Shown in pieces: positions 6,984-14,072 of a stretch of DNA of 20,751 nucleotides. This DNA is from CAZQIC01 sp964593555 (GTDB lineage Bacteria > Bacteroidota > Bacteroidia > JAFLBG01), in contig CAZQIC010000082.1 of the NCBI GenBank assembly GCA_964593555.1, positions 1 to 20,751 of the forward strand, given 5' to 3'. The translations under genes and the position numbers were made by a program. The notes below the pieces were generated by a model, which was not told the DNA's origin, did no database searches, and was given only the letters and a program-made list of their open reading frames with translations. Position 1 is the first letter of the stretch. Every line of letters begins with the position of its first letter.

Positions 6984-8405
6984 GTGAATAAAAAGTTACA
7001 AGTCGCCAAATATTTATTTTTTGATTTTATTGCAGCGGCAGATTCCTGGGGTTTGTTTTATTTTTACAGAAAAGTATACATTGAACCGGAAAAATTTGGA
7101 GGCCCCGTCCCTATTGAGCTCAGTTCAAAATTTTATGTAAGTCTTATATTAATTCCACTTTGCTGGATACTTATTTATTACCTCGCAGGTACATATAAAA
7201 ATATTTTCAGGAAGTCACGATTAAAAGAGCTGTGGCAAACCTTTGTTATTTCCTTAGTTGGAGTTTTAATTATTTTCTTCGTTTTAATTCTCGATGATGA
7301 GGTGATCTCCTACAAAACTTATTACCGGTCCTTTTTTGCCCTGTTCGGTTTTCATTTTATATTAACAGCAACTTTCAGAATAATTCTTTCGTCAATTACC
7401 AACAATAAAATTTTTAACCGGGTAATTGGATTTAATACGTTACTCATTGGAAGCAACGAAAACGCACATAAGCTTTTTACCGAACTGGAATCACAGCAAA
7501 AATCAGCGGGAAATAAATTCCAGGGCTTTGTTCATATTGACAATAGAAATGGTTTCTCCGATCAGCTTAAGGATAAACTTCCCCACTTAGGTGAATTCGG
7601 TGATATTCGACGGCTGATCAAAGAACACAAAATAGAAGAAGTAATTATTGCTATTGAATCATCGGAGCATGAAAATATAGGAAGAATAATAAACGAAATT
7701 GAAGAAGGTGATGTGATCATTAAAATTATTCCCGATATGTATGATATCCTTGCGGGAACAGTTAGAATGAATTCTATATTCGGTGCGCCACTTATTGAGG
7801 TCTCGCGTGAATTGTTACCTGCCTGGCAGCAATCGGTAAAAAGAATGTTTGATGTTGTGGTTTCCATGCTTGCGCTTATCATTGGGTCACCTGTTTATTT
7901 ATTTATTGGATTGTGTGTAAAGTTTGGATCCAAAGGACCAATATTTTATAGTCATGAACGTATTGGCTGGCATGGCAAACCGTTTTTTATACATAAGTTT
8001 CGCTCTATGTATACGGATGCGGAAAAAAACGGACCGGCTTTATCGAGTAAAGATGATGCAAGGATAACTCCTTTTGGAAAAGTACTACGCAAAATTAGAT
8101 TGGATGAATTGCCGCAATTTTATAATGTCCTTATTGGAGATATGTCAATTGTTGGTCCGCGACCTGAAAGACAATTTTACATTGACCAGATCACAAAAAA
8201 GGCTCCGCATTATAAACATTTACACAAAGTGCGGCCAGGCATTACTTCCTGGGGGCAAGTAAAATATGGTTATGCGGAAAATGTTGACCAGATGGTGGAG
8301 CGATTGAAATATGATTTGATTTACATTGAGGACATGTCTCTTTACGTGGATTTTAAAATACTTATCTATACCATCATTATTGTGTTTCAGGGAAGAGGGA
8401 AATAA
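6984..8405 (+). CDS. Polyprenyl-phosphate sugar-1-phosphate transferase (WbaP/WcaJ-type)
   Basis: The 473-residue membrane protein starts glycan assembly by moving a sugar-1-phosphate onto undecaprenyl phosphate. Four N-terminal hydrophobic segments (about 7-28, 50-68, 85-104, 116-137) are followed by a CoA-binding-like Rossmann domain (145-270), a membrane segment (287-316) and the catalytic domain. The latter shows KFRSM (338-342), RLDELPQF with the Asp374-Glu375 pair, GDMSIVGPRPE (385-395) and RPGITSWGQ. The start is GTG at 6984; the next gene begins 10 nt after the stop. The glycan made is unknown, because no further glycosyltransferases, flippase or polymerase genes are adjacent. An orphan initiating transferase often serves protein O-glycosylation, capsule or lipopolysaccharide pathways encoded elsewhere. 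Confidence 0.93.
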   Translation: MNKKLQVAKYLFFDFIAAADSWGLFYFYRKVYIEPEKFGGPVPIELSSKFYVSLILIPLCWILIYYLAGTYKNIFRKSRLKELWQTFVISLVGVLIIFFVLILDDEVISYKTYYRSFFALFGFHFILTATFRIILSSITNNKIFNRVIGFNTLLIGSNENAHKLFTELESQQKSAGNKFQGFVHIDNRNGFSDQLKDKLPHLGEFGDIRRLIKEHKIEEVIIAIESSEHENIGRIINEIEEGDVIIKIIPDMYDILAGTVRMNSIFGAPLIEVSRELLPAWQQSVKRMFDVVVSMLALIIGSPVYLFIGLCVKFGSKGPIFYSHERIGWHGKPFFIHKFRSMYTDAEKNGPALSSKDDARITPFGKVLRKIRLDELPQFYNVLIGDMSIVGPRPERQFYIDQITKKAPHYKHLHKVRPGITSWGQVKYGYAENVDQMVERLKYDLIYIEDMSLYVDFKILIYTIIIVFQGRGK

Positions 8406-8415
8406 AATAAATCCA

Positions 8416-8898
8416 ATGAAAAAAAATTTATTATTTATTTTATTAATCCCGGGTTCAACTCTGTGGCTTTTTTCGCAAAACGAAACACAGCAAATTGAAA
8501 ACATAGATAAAATAACACAGGCGATCAAAAATAATATTGCCAATTACCAGCAAACTAAAGTTATAGATGATAGTTCCGGCTATAGTTATTCATACAAAAA
8601 AGGAAGCGAACTTAAATTAATAATGGTTTTATCAAAAGAAAGAGAACCCGGAATAAATATCGACAAAAAAGTAGAGTGGTATTTTTCAAATGGGCATTTA
8701 ATTTATGCTGAACAAAAATGGATAGATGCTGTTTCAAATGCAATAATAGACAGTCAAAAAACTTATTTGGATGCTACACATATTATCCAGTGGATCAAAT
8801 CGGGAAATCAAATAGTGGAACGTGCTTCCCAGGAATTTATGAATGTAGAGGAACACCTATTAGCTTATGGTATTAAGTTGGCAGAAAAAAGCAAATGA
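8416..8898 (+). CDS. Exported protein of unknown function
   Basis: From the ATG at 8416 the product has 160 residues and begins with a signal peptide (MKKNLLFILLIPGSTLWLFSQ, cleaved near residue 21). The rest is a mixed alpha/beta domain with YSYKKGSELKLIMVLS and VEWYFSNGHLIYAEQKW, which reads like the beta-sheet of a small periplasmic protein. A longer frame from 8326 overlaps the sugar transferase by 80 bp and lacks a signal peptide, so I reject it. The stop overlaps the parvulin start (ATGA at 8895-8898), so the two are translationally coupled and probably work together. I recognise no family. Confidence 0.75.
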   Translation: MKKNLLFILLIPGSTLWLFSQNETQQIENIDKITQAIKNNIANYQQTKVIDDSSGYSYSYKKGSELKLIMVLSKEREPGINIDKKVEWYFSNGHLIYAEQKWIDAVSNAIIDSQKTYLDATHIIQWIKSGNQIVERASQEFMNVEEHLLAYGIKLAEKSK

Positions 8899-9281
8899 TC
8901 ATTAAAAAATCAATCTTAAGTATATTTTCATTTTTGATTCTCACATCATTGGTAATTCAAAATACCAATAGTCAACGCACAGAAAATGAAGCAAAAGTAT
9001 TGATCGACTCTTTGTATAAAAAATTAATCAATGGAGCGGACTTTAAAGCCATGGCAAAAACTTATTCAGAAGATCCAGGTTCAAATAAATATGGTGGAGA
9101 ATATGATAGTATAACAAAAGGATTATTTATACCAGAATTCGAGAATGTTGTCTTTAATCTGAAAGTAAATGAAATTTCACAACCCTTTAAAACTGAATAT
9201 GGCTATCATATTGCGACTGTAATTGCCAGAAGAAATGACGAAGTTGATGTGCGACACATTTTAATTCAGTTCAAAAAATAA
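8895..9281 (+). CDS. Short exported parvulin-like peptidyl-prolyl isomerase with displaced first strand
   Basis: The 128-residue product has a signal peptide (about 1-26) and then goes straight into the middle of a parvulin domain: AKVLIDSLYKKLINGADFKAMAKTYSEDPGSNKYGGEY (33-70), then GLFIPEFENVVFNLKVNEIS and FKTEYGYHI with His105. The N-terminal strand that normally opens a parvulin domain and carries the first active-site His (xRHILI) is missing there. A matching RHILI with His121 is instead found at the very C-terminus (120-124), four residues before the end. This is either a circularly permuted single domain or a fragment equivalent to the middle of a two-parvulin SurA-type protein. The gene is intact, with a coupled start and no room for more domain before the next gene. 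It closes the operon. Confidence 0.85.
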   Translation: MIIKKSILSIFSFLILTSLVIQNTNSQRTENEAKVLIDSLYKKLINGADFKAMAKTYSEDPGSNKYGGEYDSITKGLFIPEFENVVFNLKVNEISQPFKTEYGYHIATVIARRNDEVDVRHILIQFKK

Positions 9282-9302
9282 AAAAAAATTGAGTCCTCTC
9301 AC

Positions 9303-11408
9303 CTATTTCTCCAGCCAGATAATTTTCTTCAGTGCCTTGTTATAATAATTGTTGTTACCTTCTTTAATTAAGCAATACATTTCATTGTTCAACTCTTCTA
9401 TTTTTTCATATTCACATGGGAAAATCACCTCACCAATTTTATTTATTAAACCCAAGAGTTCGCCTTGCTTCACAACTGTAAAATCTCCATTAAAATCTTT
9501 TACCTCGTCATATAAAAACTGTATGGCGGGTTTCCCATCTGTAGAAATAAAACCATACTTACCTGCTTTTTTAACTTTTGCAATTCCATTATGAAAATCG
9601 CCTGCCCATTTGAATGAATATGGAATAATAAGCTTAAACGATTTATTGATGTAGCCCCACTTCTCATTTTTCTTCACGGCAGTAAATCCTTCCGAAGGAA
9701 AAGAAATGTCATCGTAATCACGCGGAACAATAAATTTACCGGTGATATCAATAATTCCTTTCTTTTTATTTTTTTGGGCAATTACTTTTTTATCTCTAAA
9801 ACAAAGTGATACGTATTGTGGTATATAATCAAACTCAATAGGGATAATTATTTTTCCTTCCCGGTCACAAAAACCATATTTATTGTTTTTCATAAGCATA
9901 GCCAACCCCTCACTGAATTCTCCAATAAGATCATACTCACATGGCACAATCAATGCTCCTTTGATGTTTATCATACCATACTTCTCTTCTTTTTTCACCC
10001 TTGCTCTTTCGTTTGTAAATTTTTCAACCCAATCGTATTCTTTAGCAATATGTAATTCGCCAAGCACGTTTATATATCCATATTTTCCATCGATCATTAC
10101 ATATGCCAACCCTTCACTAAAGTCGCCGGCAGCTTCGTACTTAAGCGGAATTATACTTGCACCTGATTCATCTATATAACCACTCATTTTATTTTTTACA
10201 ACTACTGCCCTGCCATCATTCATTTCATATATCTCGTCATATTGCAGGTCCACTATCCCCTTCCCTTGTTTGTTTACCATTCCCGATTGTTCTCCTTTTT
10301 TAACTATAGCAAAACCATTATGAAAATTTTCAACTTCATCGTACTCCGGTCGCACGATCATTTTTCCCCCTTTGTTTATGAATCCTGCCTTGCCTTCCAA
10401 ACCAATAACTGCACAGCCTTCCACAAAATTTTCACACCATTCATAAATACAGGCAACTCTTATATTTCCATCACTATCTATAAAACCCCAACGCCCGCTT
10501 TTTTTCACGGGATATAAATTTGTCAGTGAAAGTTCCAGATCCTGCATTACTGTTTCTAAATACGGATAATCAGGAAACTCAAAACGAAACTCGGCAAAAG
10601 ATTTAGGCCGGAGATCGCTGGTATAAAGCGCGTAAATATTATGCCATGCTATTTCAATATTATGATTTGAAGGATATGCCTTTATAAAGCTGTGATATTG
10701 TTTAATCGTTCCATCAGGAACAGACAAAGCATAAATAGCATTCTCCGCTTCAGCCATATAGGCGCTCGACGGGAAATCATTTATAAAACGTTCATAACTG
10801 CTTATTGTATTATCATGAGTATATTCACTATACAATGCTGCATCTAATTTTGACTTAGCTTCATTTGATTGCGATGCAAAAGGATATTTCTCAATAAATT
10901 TTTTGAAAACATCTGATGTGTTGGCCGCTACTGCATTCTCAAATGCAATACTGTCACGCAGGGCAACCGCGGTATCCAACTGAAGCGAGGAGCTATAATG
11001 AGCAATAAAATTATTCCAGGTATCCAGTGAACTATTTCTTTTGTATTGAACAAATGCTTTGTGGGTAATGCGGTTATAAATTGAATCAATTGTTGAAGAG
11101 GTAATGTTTAACTTTTTTAATGTGAGCTTTTCTTTTTCAGTAGTAGATAAATATATTTTTTTTGCCGACTCGATCTTTACAAAGGCGGTATCGATCTGGT
11201 AAAAGGGATTATCGTTACGTGAAAAAATTATGCTCAATCCGTAATAAGCACCGGTAGGGTTTTTTTTTATGGATTTTTCAAAACATTGTTTAGCATAAAA
11301 ATAATTGTAAACGTTTAGTGCATCATATCCCTTTTCGAGTTTGCTTTTAAACGGAGCAAAAGAGGTAAGTAAGAAAAAAGAAAAAAGAAACAGAAAAAAT
11401 TTTCTCAT
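9303..11408 (-). CDS. Exported WG-repeat protein with N-terminal helical repeats
   Basis: The 701-residue product starts with a signal peptide (MRKFFLFLFSFFLLTSFA). Residues 25-295 are helical and TPR-like (YFYAKQCFEKSIKKNP near 35-51, and FIEKYPF and FINDFPSS segments reminiscent of outer-membrane-assembly TPRs). From about 302 to the end there are eleven WG repeats of about 34 residues plus a partial one, each of the form (W/Y)GFIxxxGKxIIPxxYDxxxxFxxGxAxVKK. WG (KWG) repeats are common in Bacteroidota and thought to mediate binding, but no ligand can be named. An upstream TTG at 11417 is in frame, but ATG 11408 gives a standard signal peptide. It is convergent with the parvulin operon, leaving a 21-bp gap with no hairpin, and divergent from the small membrane protein. 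Confidence 0.88.
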   Translation of the reverse strand: MRKFFLFLFSFFLLTSFAPFKSKLEKGYDALNVYNYFYAKQCFEKSIKKNPTGAYYGLSIIFSRNDNPFYQIDTAFVKIESAKKIYLSTTEKEKLTLKKLNITSSTIDSIYNRITHKAFVQYKRNSSLDTWNNFIAHYSSSLQLDTAVALRDSIAFENAVAANTSDVFKKFIEKYPFASQSNEAKSKLDAALYSEYTHDNTISSYERFINDFPSSAYMAEAENAIYALSVPDGTIKQYHSFIKAYPSNHNIEIAWHNIYALYTSDLRPKSFAEFRFEFPDYPYLETVMQDLELSLTNLYPVKKSGRWGFIDSDGNIRVACIYEWCENFVEGCAVIGLEGKAGFINKGGKMIVRPEYDEVENFHNGFAIVKKGEQSGMVNKQGKGIVDLQYDEIYEMNDGRAVVVKNKMSGYIDESGASIIPLKYEAAGDFSEGLAYVMIDGKYGYINVLGELHIAKEYDWVEKFTNERARVKKEEKYGMINIKGALIVPCEYDLIGEFSEGLAMLMKNNKYGFCDREGKIIIPIEFDYIPQYVSLCFRDKKVIAQKNKKKGIIDITGKFIVPRDYDDISFPSEGFTAVKKNEKWGYINKSFKLIIPYSFKWAGDFHNGIAKVKKAGKYGFISTDGKPAIQFLYDEVKDFNGDFTVVKQGELLGLINKIGEVIFPCEYEKIEELNNEMYCLIKEGNNNYYNKALKKIIWLEK

Positions 11409-11460
11409 ATTAACCAAAACGAAAATAGCGATTATTCAATATTATTTGCTTGCGAAAAAC

Positions 11461-11468
11461 TATCTTTG
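11461..11468 (+). promoter_or_regulatory. -7 promoter box for the 64-residue membrane protein
   Basis: TATCTTTG matches TAnnTTTG and sits 22 nt before the ATG at 11491. The same eight bases recur upstream of 11901 and of bamD. A TTTG at 11445-11448 is present but only 12 nt upstream, closer than the usual -33 spacing. Confidence 0.45.
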
Positions 11469-11490
11469 ACAAAATGTTATACACAAGCCA

Positions 11491-11685
11491 ATGACTTCTG
11501 GCAGATTAATTTTCGCTTTATTTTTTTTTATTGTCTTTGCCGCAGGAATTATATGGGCTTATAGGAAGGATAAAATCATAAACAGATTTCATTTTAAAAA
11601 TGCTTACCTCGTTATTATTTTTTTCTTTTCGGTACTTGCTGTTTTGTATTTAGTGGTAAAGTTCAAATCGGTTTACCTTCGATAG
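11491..11685 (+). CDS. Small membrane protein with two transmembrane helices
   Basis: The 64-residue product has two hydrophobic helices (about 4-23 and 37-57) joined by a basic loop, WAYRKDKIINRFHFKNAY. The loop should lie in the cytoplasm with both termini outside. Similar short proteins with an AYRKD motif after the first helix occur in other Bacteroidota as far as I recall, without known function. The predicted -7 box directly upstream and a hairpin region downstream support an independent gene. It lies between a divergent WG-repeat gene and a tandem secreted-protein gene; neither tells its role. Confidence 0.65.
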   Translation: MTSGRLIFALFFFIVFAAGIIWAYRKDKIINRFHFKNAYLVIIFFFSVLAVLYLVVKFKSVYLR

Positions 11686-11687
11686 GC

Positions 11688-11743
11688 ATTTGGACCTTTA
11701 CAATAAATAAAGCTTCCACTCCGTTTTGATAAAAAGGCCAAAT
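11688..11743. repeat. Imperfect inverted repeat in the 3' region of the small membrane gene
   Basis: ATTTGG-A-CCTTT at 11688-11699 pairs with AAAGG-CCAAAT at 11733-11743, giving an 11-bp stem with a single bulged A and a 33-nt loop. It begins three bases after the small gene's stop codon. It has no T-run, so it is not a standard terminator. Confidence 0.4.
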
Positions 11744-11750
11744 TTCAAAT

Positions 11751-11781
11751 AATCCTCTAAAAACGAAACTTTTAAGGGATT
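11751..11781 (+). terminator. Weak hairpin, possible terminator of the small membrane gene
   Basis: AATCC-TC-TAAAA (11751-11762) and TTTTA-AG-GGATT (11770-11781) form a stem of about 11 pairs with one wobble and one C/A mismatch, around a 7-nt loop (ACGAAAC). Only four T follow (11780-11783), so termination would be weak. Together with the repeat at 11688-11743 it makes the 215-bp gap 11686-11900 the most structured non-coding stretch in the window; nothing else was seen there apart from the short palindrome at 11812-11824 and the -7 box at 11868. Confidence 0.3.
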
Positions 11782-11867
11782 TTAGACGTAAACGATTGAA
11801 AAGGCTTTAAAAACAATAATTGTTAATATTTTTATTGAAAAAAGCTGGTCAACCGCTAATTTTAAGG

Positions 11868-11875
11868 TATCTTTG
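11868..11875 (+). promoter_or_regulatory. -7 promoter box for the 11901 gene
   Basis: TATCTTTG fits TAnnTTTG and lies 25 nt before the ATG at 11901. It lies inside the longer open frame that begins at 11820, which argues against that longer start. Confidence 0.5.
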
Positions 11876-11900
11876 CTTAGTTTTTATAGACAAAAATAAA

Positions 11901-12686
11901 ATGAAAAAAATACTTTTTCTTTCTTTGATTATTGTTTCTGCTTTTACTGCAAAAGCGGGAGTGATCATTATTGAAGGAAAATATCAAAATAATAACCTGT
12001 TTGTTCAAAACGGACTCTCTGAATCAGGCATTGGATATTGTACTTATGAAGTACGTATTAACGGCCAGGTTTGTACAGATGAAATTAACTCCAGTGCTTT
12101 CGAAATTGATTTCAGCCAATTTGAGCTGAAACCGGGCTGCGAAGTTACAGTTGAAATTAAACACAAAGACGGATGCCGTCCTAAAATCCTTAACCCAGAA
12201 GCGCTTAGATCAAAAGCAACTTTCGAAATTGTTTCTCTTAACATTTCTAAGACTGGCTTAATAGAATGGACAGCGAAAAATGAGAGTGGCCCTCTACCAT
12301 ACATTATTGAGCAATACAAATGGAACAAATGGGTACCAGTTGGAGAAGTTGAAGGCAAAGGTAATTCCGAAGAACATAAATACAGCTATCAGACAACTGC
12401 TCATTCTGGAGAAAATAAATTCAGAGTAAAACAAATTGGATTCGGATCTCAAGTGAAATGCTCTGCGCCTGTTACATTTTTATCTACTTTGCCTAAAGTA
12501 ACCTTCACAGCTTCTGAAGATGCTGATAAATTGTTCTTCTCTAGCGAATCATTATACGAAGTTTATGATGATTATGGTAACATCCTTAAAAAAGGTTATG
12601 CAAAGCAGGTAGATGTTTCTAATCTATTTGGAGGGAAATACTTCCTCTGCTACGACAATTCGTTTGCTGATTTCCAAAAGAAATAA
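11901..12686 (+). CDS. Secreted beta-sandwich protein with a sorting-domain-like C-terminus
   Basis: From the ATG at 11901 the product has 261 residues and a signal peptide (MKKILFLSLIIVSAFTAKA). Residues 20-105 form a first beta domain with four cysteines (47, 58, 80, 92). Residues 106-195 look like a fibronectin-III/Ig-like domain (GLIEWTAKNESG, then GENKFRVKQIG). Residues 198-261 have the strand pattern of a type IX secretion sorting domain: LYEVYDDYGNILKKG, then VDVSNLFGGKYFLCYD and a final FQKK. The frame extends upstream to 11820, but that part has no signal peptide and precedes the -7 box. I recognise no named family; a surface or periplasmic role is inferred. It is convergent with the Nudix gene, with a 15-bp gap. 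Confidence 0.8.
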   Translation: MKKILFLSLIIVSAFTAKAGVIIIEGKYQNNNLFVQNGLSESGIGYCTYEVRINGQVCTDEINSSAFEIDFSQFELKPGCEVTVEIKHKDGCRPKILNPEALRSKATFEIVSLNISKTGLIEWTAKNESGPLPYIIEQYKWNKWVPVGEVEGKGNSEEHKYSYQTTAHSGENKFRVKQIGFGSQVKCSAPVTFLSTLPKVTFTASEDADKLFFSSESLYEVYDDYGNILKKGYAKQVDVSNLFGGKYFLCYDNSFADFQKK

Positions 12687-12701
12687 TTTACCGGAAACTT
12701 T

Positions 12702-13340
12702 TTAAACTTCTTTTATAAGAGCCTTTAGTTCGCTCATGATCATTGCTGTTGCGCCCCAAACAATATTTCCATTTATATTATAGCACGGAGTATTTATTTC
12801 AAGCCCGTTCGCAAGCTTAATATTTCTCTGCTCTCTAGTTCCCTCAGAGATCAATTGTTGAAGATCAAATTCAATTATAAAGTCAACCTCGCGCTCATTA
12901 AGGCTTAATGCGGGTTTAACCATTGTTTTAGCAACGAATGGATGCACATTAAAATTACTCACTGGTATATACAAATTGCTAATGGCGCCAACTAGTTCAA
13001 CCTTAGTTTTATCAATACCTATTTCCTCTTCGCTTTCTCTTAATGCGGTAATAAATAAATTTTCATCACTGTCTTCTTTTTTTCCACCGGGAAAGCTTAC
13101 CTGGCTGCTGTGATGACCATCATAAGAAGTACGTTTAATAAGTATTGAATTTATTTTATTCCCTTCAGGATAAAGAAGAATAAGTACGGCACCTTGTTTG
13201 GCCGTTGCTCTTTTTGTTAAATCGAAACCGGAAGGTTTTCTAAACCGGGGAGCCATTTTCAACTGTGCACTCTCGCCCGGAAGGCCTGTATTAATAGACC
13301 TTCCTAGGCCAGAGACAAAATCTAAAAAAAAATTACTCAC
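12702..13340 (-). CDS. Nudix hydrolase, probable CoA pyrophosphatase
   Basis: The 212-residue product likely cleaves coenzyme A or its derivatives to 3',5'-ADP and phosphopantetheine. The CoA-type signature ILIKRTSYDGHHSSQVSFPGG (about 66-86) runs directly into the Nudix box, which ends RESEEEIGI (about 102-110) with the metal-binding Glu residues. The N-terminal LPGESAQLKMAP stretch is also typical of this subfamily, so the start must lie upstream of it: GTG at 13340, with an AAAGGAG sequence ten bases before, fits. The gene is 34 nt downstream of the SRPBCC gene and probably in one transcript with it. coaBC further along the window makes CoA, but the two are not in one operon. Confidence 0.9.
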   Translation of the reverse strand: MSNFFLDFVSGLGRSINTGLPGESAQLKMAPRFRKPSGFDLTKRATAKQGAVLILLYPEGNKINSILIKRTSYDGHHSSQVSFPGGKKEDSDENLFITALRESEEEIGIDKTKVELVGAISNLYIPVSNFNVHPFVAKTMVKPALSLNEREVDFIIEFDLQQLISEGTREQRNIKLANGLEINTPCYNINGNIVWGATAMIMSELKALIKEV

Positions 13341-13350
13341 CCGGCTTTAT

Positions 13351-13357
13351 CTCCTTT
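13351..13357 (-). promoter_or_regulatory. Shine-Dalgarno-like site before the Nudix GTG start
   Basis: The minus strand reads AAAGGAG, ten bases before the GTG at 13340. Such sites are rare in Bacteroidota, where A-rich leaders prevail, and none of the neighbouring genes shows one as good. It helps fix the GTG start and may compensate for the weak start codon. Confidence 0.4.
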
Positions 13358-13374
13358 AATAAATATCCGGAATT

Positions 13375-14013
13375 TTATTTTCCGCCCTTTTCCGGTGCAG
13401 AAATACTATCCATAGCAGTTTCCTCCTGTGTCATTTGAAGCTTAGCAGCCTCTTCTTCCTTCTGTTGGTTAGCAGCCACAGTTACTACAGAATCTATTCT
13501 GAATAAACCTCTTTCAAAATCACCGCCTAACATTTTATCCATATTCATAAACATCATCATAGGGCGCATAGCAAAAGAAATATCTCCTTCATTTACCCAG
13601 ATAACTTTGGTTTTATTATTCTCTGCCCCTTCAAATGTAAAATATCCATTTGATTTGGATTCGAACGGAACAATAAACATAAGATCATAGTTTATTTTTT
13701 TATTAGGGTCCATTGCAGAAAATGTCATTTGTCCTGTTCCCGTTTTATTTTTATCGCCTTCCCATTTCATTACACTACCCACAGCTCCATCTTCTCCTTC
13801 ATAAATATGCTTAACATCCGGCTCCATTTCTTGCCACGGTGACCAACGTTCCCAGTTTCTGAAGTGCGAAACTTCGTTCCATACAAGATCGGAAGAACCA
13901 TTTACCACCATTGATCTTTCTACATGATAATTTTTAGGCCCAACCAGACCTAATATAACATACAACAGAGCAAGTCCGCCAATTGAATACAAAATAACTT
14001 TTAGTGCTTTCAT
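13375..14013 (-). CDS. Membrane-anchored SRPBCC (START-like) protein
   Basis: The 212-residue product has an N-terminal transmembrane helix (about 5-24) and then a single SRPBCC/polyketide-cyclase-like domain (28-180). The typical opening YHVERSMVVNGSSDLVWNEVSHFRNWERWSPW is followed by EPDVKHIYEG and GSVMKWEGD. The fold forms a deep hydrophobic pocket that binds lipids or other apolar ligands; no ligand can be read from the sequence. The last 30 residues are charged, Gln/Glu-rich and probably disordered (QQKEEEAAKLQMTQEE). It has its own predicted -7 box at 14040..14033 and is followed by the Nudix gene after 34 nt. Confidence 0.85.
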   Translation of the reverse strand: MKALKVILYSIGGLALLYVILGLVGPKNYHVERSMVVNGSSDLVWNEVSHFRNWERWSPWQEMEPDVKHIYEGEDGAVGSVMKWEGDKNKTGTGQMTFSAMDPNKKINYDLMFIVPFESKSNGYFTFEGAENNKTKVIWVNEGDISFAMRPMMMFMNMDKMLGGDFERGLFRIDSVVTVAANQQKEEEAAKLQMTQEETAMDSISAPEKGGK

Positions 14014-14032
14014 TTTTAGTTTTATTTATGAT

Positions 14033-14040
14033 CAAAACTA
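14033..14040 (-). promoter_or_regulatory. -7 promoter box for the SRPBCC-Nudix pair
   Basis: The minus strand reads TAGTTTTG, matching TAnnTTTG, 19 nt before the ATG at 14013 and within the 59-bp gap to the next minus-strand gene. No proper -33 element was seen. Confidence 0.4.
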
Positions 14041-14072
14041 GTAAAAGAATAAATACAATTGAGATTATTATA

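Noticed and set aside
8326..8415. Upstream extension of the exported unknown protein to 8326
   Set aside because: It overlaps the sugar transferase by 80 bp and would bury the clear signal peptide that starts at 8416.
9282..9302. Possible terminator or remains of a second parvulin domain after the short parvulin
   Set aside because: The 21-bp gap holds only a GAG/CTC pair and no T-run stem, and the WG-repeat gene ends at 9303, leaving no space for domain remains.
9349..10517. Several open frames of 79-98 codons on the plus strand opposite the WG-repeat gene
   Set aside because: They recur with the repeat unit of the minus-strand gene, have no plausible protein features, and are antisense shadows of the repeats.
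11820..11900. Upstream extension of the 11901 gene to 11820
   Set aside because: The 27 extra residues do not form a signal peptide and the -7 box at 11868 would lie within them.
12687..12701. Terminator between the convergent 11901 and Nudix genes
   Set aside because: The 15 bp between them contain no stem; any terminator would have to overlap coding sequence and none was found.
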